A DNA stretch of 9,099 nucleotides, taken from contig JAZONR010000022.1 of the NCBI GenBank assembly GCA_045654645.1, forward strand, positions 1 to 9,099, read 5' to 3'. Positions 6,181 to 9,099 of the stretch are shown here, piece after piece; the first letter of the stretch is position 1; each line of letters opens with the position of its first letter. The stretch comes from HGM04593 sp045654645. Its GTDB lineage: Bacteria; Bacteroidota; Bacteroidia; Bacteroidales; Bacteroidaceae. Under the pieces are notes generated by a model. It searched no databases. It worked only from the letters and a program-made list of their open reading frames with translations, and was not told the DNA's origin. The position numbers and the translations under genes were made by a program.

Positions 6181-6228
6181 AAAAGGGAACTACCCAATTT
6201 TGCTTTTGGGTAGTTCCCTTTTCTTTCT
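6181..6228 (+). terminator. Terminator after the secreted protein gene
   Basis: A perfect 17-bp stem pairs 6181-6197 (AAAAGGGAACTACCCAA) with 6206-6222 around an 8-base loop and is followed by a T-rich tract. The flanking A and T runs could allow function on both strands. It separates the secreted protein gene from ald, 286 bases apart. The rest of that gap holds repeat copy A and the ald promoter candidate; no further gene is seen there. Confidence 0.85.
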
Positions 6229-6255
6229 TCTTTAAAGAATTTTAATGAACAATCC

Positions 6256-6287
6256 TTTGCTTTTTCCTTTTATATTCTTTACTTTCA
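6256..6287 (+). promoter_or_regulatory. Candidate promoter for ald-tnaA
   Basis: TTTG at 6256-6259 is followed after 20 bases by TACTTTCA (6280-6287), an imperfect match to the Bacteroidota -7 element TAnnTTTG. The spacing is right, and the -7 element lies about 28 bases before the ald ATG. The mismatches at the last two -7 positions keep confidence moderate. Confidence 0.4.
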
Positions 6288-6315
6288 CTGCTGTAAACCT
6301 TTAAATTCTACGACT

Positions 6316-7422
6316 ATGATTATCGGAGTACCAAAGGAGATCAAGAACAATGAGAACCGTGTGGGTATGACCCCATCGGGCGTTCAGGAGATGGCTCGTC
6401 GTGGCCACATCGTCTATGTGCAGGCTTCGGCCGGTGTGAACAGTGGATTCAGTGATGAGGACTACACTGCTGCCGGTGCAATTATCCTGCCAACGATAGA
6501 GGATGTATATGCGTCGGCCGAGATGATAGTTAAGGTCAAAGAGCCCATTGCAAGCGAGTATAAATTGGTGCGCAAGGGGCAACTTGTGTTCACCTATTTT
6601 CATTTTGCATCGAGCGAGCCGCTCACCAAGGCAATGCTTGAGAGTGGGGCTGTGTGTTGCGCCTATGAGACGGTGGAGCGCAAGGACCGCTCGTTGCCGT
6701 TGCTTGTGCCAATGTCCGAGGTGGCAGGGCGTATGGCAACGCAGGAGGGGTGCTATTTCCTTGAGCGTCCACGCGGTGGCAAGGGCAAGCTTATGGGCGG
6801 TGTGCCCGGCGTGAAGCCTGCAAAAGTGTTTGTTATTGGTGCCGGCGTGGTGGGTACTGCTGCTGCGCGCACAGCCGCCGGAATGGGTGCCGATGTAACA
6901 ATCTGTGATATCTCCTTGCCGCGACTGACCTATCTTGCCGATGTTATGCCGCGCAACGTGAAAACACTTATGTCATCGGAATACAATATACGCGAGGAGC
7001 TAAAGAGTGCCGACCTTGTTGTGGGGTCTGTGCTCATTCCCGGTGCCAAGGCACCAAAACTTGTTACCCGCGATATGCTTTCTCTTATGCAGCCCGGCAG
7101 TGTGCTTGTGGATGTTGCCATAGACCAGGGTGGTTGTTTCGAGACCTCTCACCCCACAACGCACGAGGCCCCCACATACTATGTGGATGGTATTCTTCAC
7201 TATTGCGTGGCGAATATTCCCGGCGCTGTGCCTTATACATCGACATTGGCGCTGACAAATGCTACGTTGCCCTATGCTTTGCAACTTGCCGACAAGGGTT
7301 GGCGCAAGGCGTGTGCCGACAACGAAGAGCTGCGCAAGGGCTTGAATGTTGTTGAGGGAAAGGTAGTCTACAAAGAGGTTGCCCTGGCGTGGGGCCTGCC
7401 ATTTGAGCCGTTGGATTTGTAA
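6316..7422 (+). CDS. ald: Alanine dehydrogenase (NAD-dependent)
   Basis: The 368-residue enzyme catalyses L-alanine + NAD+ + water to pyruvate + ammonia + NADH, reversibly, in the cytoplasm. The N-terminal motif GVPKEIKNNENRVGMTP is diagnostic of the alanine dehydrogenase/transhydrogenase family. The substrate and catalytic residues known from characterised alanine dehydrogenases are present at matching positions: R15, K75 (in VKVKEP), H96 (in TYFHF) and D270 (in AIDQGG). The Rossmann fold shows GAGVVG at 175-180, with D198 ending the second strand, as expected for NAD rather than NADP. The conserved N-I-P-G-A-V-P segment is at 300-306. Length is typical. It lies 45 bases upstream of tnaA on the same strand with no terminator between, so the two are probably cotranscribed. 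In that context it could either oxidise alanine or capture the pyruvate and ammonia released by tryptophanase while regenerating NAD+. Confidence 0.97.
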   Translation: MIIGVPKEIKNNENRVGMTPSGVQEMARRGHIVYVQASAGVNSGFSDEDYTAAGAIILPTIEDVYASAEMIVKVKEPIASEYKLVRKGQLVFTYFHFASSEPLTKAMLESGAVCCAYETVERKDRSLPLLVPMSEVAGRMATQEGCYFLERPRGGKGKLMGGVPGVKPAKVFVIGAGVVGTAAARTAAGMGADVTICDISLPRLTYLADVMPRNVKTLMSSEYNIREELKSADLVVGSVLIPGAKAPKLVTRDMLSLMQPGSVLVDVAIDQGGCFETSHPTTHEAPTYYVDGILHYCVANIPGAVPYTSTLALTNATLPYALQLADKGWRKACADNEELRKGLNVVEGKVVYKEVALAWGLPFEPLDL

Positions 7423-7467
7423 CGCTGCCACATAAACTTTAAATACTAACCAATAATATCTATTACT

Positions 7468-8847
7468 ATGGAATTACCTTTTGCCGAATCGTGGAAAATA
7501 AAGATGGTAGAGCCCATCCGCAAGAGCACCCGCGAGGAGCGTGAGCGCTGGATGAAAGAGGCCGATTACAATCTGTTCCAACTGAAATCGGAGCAAGTAT
7601 ACATTGACTGTCTCACCGATTCAGGTACAGGTGCAATGAGCGACCGTCAGTGGGCTGCTATGATGATGGGCGACGAGAGCTATGCAGGCTCTTCATCGTT
7701 CTTTCAACTGAAGGATACCATTGAGAGACTTACAGGCTTCTCCTATGTGATTCCCACCCATCAGGGACGTGCAGCCGAGAATGTGCTGTTCAGCCACCTT
7801 GTTACAGCCGGTGCCGTTGTCCCCGGCAACTCGCATTTCGATACAACCAAAGGACACATCGAGAGCCGCAAGGCTGTTGCCTTGGACTGTACCATTGATG
7901 AGGCTAAGAACACACAGCTCGAGCTCCCTTTCAAGGGGAATGTAGATCCCAAGAAACTTGAGGCCGCCTTGCAAGAGCATTGCGACAAGGTTCCTTTCAT
8001 CATCATCACCATCACCAACAACACCGCCGGCGGTCAGCCTGTTTCAATGCAGAATCTGCGCGAGGTGCGTGCCTTGGCCGACAAATATGGCAAGCGTGTT
8101 GTATATGACTCTGCACGCTTTGTAGAGAATGCCTACTTCATAAAGACACGCGAAGAGGGGTATGCCCACAAGAGTATAAAGGAGATTGTAAAGGAGATGT
8201 TCTCGCTTGCCGACGGAATGACAATGTCTTCCAAGAAGGATGGTCTTGTGAATATGGGCGGTTTCATTGCAACCCGCCACGAAGATTGGTACGAGGGTGC
8301 AAAGAAATATTGTATTCCTTTCGAGGGCTATCTCACCTATGGCGGTATGAACGGCCGCGATATGGCTGCGCTTGCCGTTGGATTGGAGGAGAATACAGAG
8401 CTGGACAACATTGAGACCCGCATCCGTCAGGTGCAGTATCTGGCTGCCCGCTTGGACGAGTTCGGTATCCCATACCAGCGCCCTGTTGGTGGACACGCAC
8501 TTTTCATTGATGCCGACCGTGTGCTCTCCAATGTGCCAAAAGAGGAGTTCCCTGCGCAGACTCTTGCCATAGAACTATACCTTGAGGCCGGTATCCGTGG
8601 CTGCGAGATTGGTTATATCCTTGCCGACCGCGACCCCGTAACCCGCGAGAACCGCTTTGGCGGCCTCGACCTGTTGCGTCTGTGCATTGCACGCCGCGTA
8701 TATACCAACAATCATATGGATGTGATTGCTGTTGCACTGAAGAATGTCTATGACCGCCGCGACAGCATCAAACACGGTGTGAAGATTGTTTGGGAAACAG
8801 AGCTTATGCGCCACTTCACAGTAAAGCTCGCGCGAGTAGAGGAATAA
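7468..8847 (+). CDS. tnaA: Tryptophanase (tryptophan indole-lyase)
   Basis: The 459-residue PLP enzyme splits L-tryptophan into indole, pyruvate and ammonia. It carries LTDSGTGAMS (49-58), the family PTHQGRAAE block (96-104), DSARFVENAYFIK (214-226) and the PLP-lysine signature MSSKKD (253-258). K257 is the likely Schiff-base lysine; S255 stands where the family pattern usually has Gly or Ala. Tyrosine phenol-lyase is the main alternative. Against it, D125 in FDTTKGH occupies the position of the tryptophanase aspartate, where the phenol-lyase has Thr. Also, CEIGYIL (379-385) aligns with the tryptophanase EIG segment, where the phenol-lyase has a substrate-binding Arg. The C-terminal end LMRHFTVKL also matches tryptophanase. 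The 45-base gap after ald shows no tnaC-like leader peptide, so the E. coli type of tryptophan-responsive attenuation is not evident. Repeat copy B and a hairpin terminator follow. Confidence 0.95.
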   Translation: MELPFAESWKIKMVEPIRKSTREERERWMKEADYNLFQLKSEQVYIDCLTDSGTGAMSDRQWAAMMMGDESYAGSSSFFQLKDTIERLTGFSYVIPTHQGRAAENVLFSHLVTAGAVVPGNSHFDTTKGHIESRKAVALDCTIDEAKNTQLELPFKGNVDPKKLEAALQEHCDKVPFIIITITNNTAGGQPVSMQNLREVRALADKYGKRVVYDSARFVENAYFIKTREEGYAHKSIKEIVKEMFSLADGMTMSSKKDGLVNMGGFIATRHEDWYEGAKKYCIPFEGYLTYGGMNGRDMAALAVGLEENTELDNIETRIRQVQYLAARLDEFGIPYQRPVGGHALFIDADRVLSNVPKEEFPAQTLAIELYLEAGIRGCEIGYILADRDPVTRENRFGGLDLLRLCIARRVYTNNHMDVIAVALKNVYDRRDSIKHGVKIVWETELMRHFTVKLARVEE

Positions 8848-8870
8848 CTCTTGTTGGAATTTTAATTAAG

Positions 8871-9000
8871 CAAGAGGCTGAAAAGGCTCATTTAACCCTC
8901 AGTAGACTGCGCTTTTCGGGCTTCTGAAGCCTTTGAACAGCTCTTTTTGCAACATCACAAAATGAGGCTGGGTCAAAAGTAATTTTGGCTCAGCCTCTTG
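8871..9000. repeat. 11-bp inverted repeat enclosing repeat copy B and its terminator
   Basis: CAAGAGGCTGA at 8871-8881 is the exact reverse complement of TCAGCCTCTTG at 8990-9000. The right arm overlaps the terminator stem, so the left arm and the terminator's own left arm (GAGGCTG at 8964-8970) compete for the same partner. This could be an alternative RNA fold or the ends of a small non-autonomous element. No target-site duplication is obvious, and copy A lacks such ends. Confidence 0.5.
8881..8951 (+). repeat. Terminator-associated repeat, copy B
   Basis: This is the second copy of the repeat at 6101-6170, again between a stop codon and the terminator hairpin. Shared blocks are GCTCATTTA (8886-8894), TCAGTA (8899-8904), GAAGCCTT (8926-8933) and AACAG plus CTCTTTTT (8936-8948). 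The central GGCTT-CTG-AAGCC forms a small perfect hairpin, so the hairpin is kept although surrounding bases have changed. The arrangement suggests a structured 3' untranslated element or small RNA; this is inference. Confidence 0.7.
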
Positions 9001-9015
9001 TTTGGAGTAATTTTT
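8964..9015 (+). terminator. Terminator after ald-tnaA
   Basis: GAGGCTGGGTCAAAA (8964-8978) pairs with TTTTGGCTCAGCCTC (8983-8997) around GTAA, with two G-U wobbles that form only in plus-strand RNA, giving a 15-bp stem. A moderately T-rich stretch follows (TTGTTTGG, then TTTTT at 9011-9015). The U tract is not ideal, so termination may be partial. Confidence 0.7.
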
Positions 9016-9099
9016 CCGTTTTTATCTTCAGATTCGAAGAAATATCATTTTTGTACGCATAAATCCTTTATGCAGCCCGACAACATTCTAAATATGCTC
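9001..9099 (+). other. Window end: possible promoter and first codons of a downstream gene
   Basis: An ATG at 9070 opens a frame that runs off the window end, giving MQPDNILNML. Ten codons are too few to identify a product or prove coding. TTTG at 9001-9004 followed after 18 bases by TATCTTCA (9023-9030) is a weak promoter-like pair at a plausible distance. I see nothing else in these 99 bases. Confidence 0.25.

Noticed and set aside
5864..6181. Minus-strand open frame of 105 codons; its N-terminal part resembles the minus-strand translation of copy B
   Set aside because: It overlaps the end of a well-supported gene, and the peptide resemblance follows from the DNA similarity of the repeats. 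In copy B the frame is closed by TGA after about 22 codons.
6045..6245. Small plus-strand open frame of 66 codons after the secreted protein gene
   Set aside because: It runs through repeat copy A and the whole terminator hairpin, has low-complexity Phe-rich translation and no equivalent open frame in copy B.
7423..7467. tnaC-like leader peptide or internal terminator between ald and tnaA
   Set aside because: The 45-base gap has no short frame with a tryptophan codon and no hairpin with a T tract.
7468..8847. Tyrosine phenol-lyase instead of tryptophanase
   Set aside because: The FDTTKGH and CEIG positions match tryptophanase rather than the Thr and Arg typical of tyrosine phenol-lyase.
1..9099. 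Insertion sequence, prophage, integron or defence system
   Set aside because: No transposase, integrase, phage or nuclease-like gene is present. All sizeable genes are housekeeping, secreted or catabolic.

Overview
The window looks like a chromosomal segment of a Bacteroidales bacterium (phylum Bacteroidota). The evidence is the gene order rsfS-ftsH-cdsA, several matches to the Bacteroidota promoter -7 element TAnnTTTG, little sign of Shine-Dalgarno sequences, a tRNA gene without an encoded CCA end, and a secreted protein whose C-terminal tail resembles the Por (type IX) secretion sorting domain. The tail type and the close match to Bacteroides-type tryptophanase would fit Prevotella-like or related gut or oral Bacteroidales. 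The family cannot be fixed from this sequence alone. I see no phage, plasmid, insertion sequence or CRISPR content.

Layout. Positions 1-150 hold two hairpin terminators, one probably serving an unseen plus-strand gene to the left and one serving cdsA. Positions 163-3407 are a minus-strand housekeeping operon, transcribed rsfS (ribosome silencing factor), then ftsH (membrane AAA+ zinc protease), then cdsA (CDP-diglyceride synthase). Positions 3408-3604 are an AT-rich divergent promoter region. A plus-strand tRNA-Gln(CUG) gene at 3605-3675 has its own terminator and converges on a minus-strand thioredoxin-fold lipoprotein gene (3784-4398). That gene also has its own terminator, and its protein carries an unusual cysteine-rich, tandemly repeated tether. 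A second divergent promoter region (4399-4532) leads to a plus-strand gene for a secreted 498-residue protein (4533-6029). This protein has two related beta-rich domains, a lectin-like region and the sorting tail.

Positions 6316-8847 hold two plus-strand catabolic genes 45 bases apart, alanine dehydrogenase (ald) and tryptophanase (tnaA), probably one transcription unit. Tryptophanase releases pyruvate and ammonia along with indole. Alanine dehydrogenase interconverts pyruvate plus ammonia plus NADH with alanine, so the pair is metabolically coherent.

The most unusual signals are three. First, the cysteine-rich repeat in the thioredoxin lipoprotein: 14 cysteines in about 63 residues, with two 16-residue units identical in protein but different at four synonymous sites. 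Second, a diverged repeat of about 65-70 bp that sits just before the terminator hairpin after both the secreted-protein gene and tnaA. Third, several hairpins that share an ACCCAAAAG-like core. No wholly new multi-gene system is evident; the remaining genes are recognisable families.
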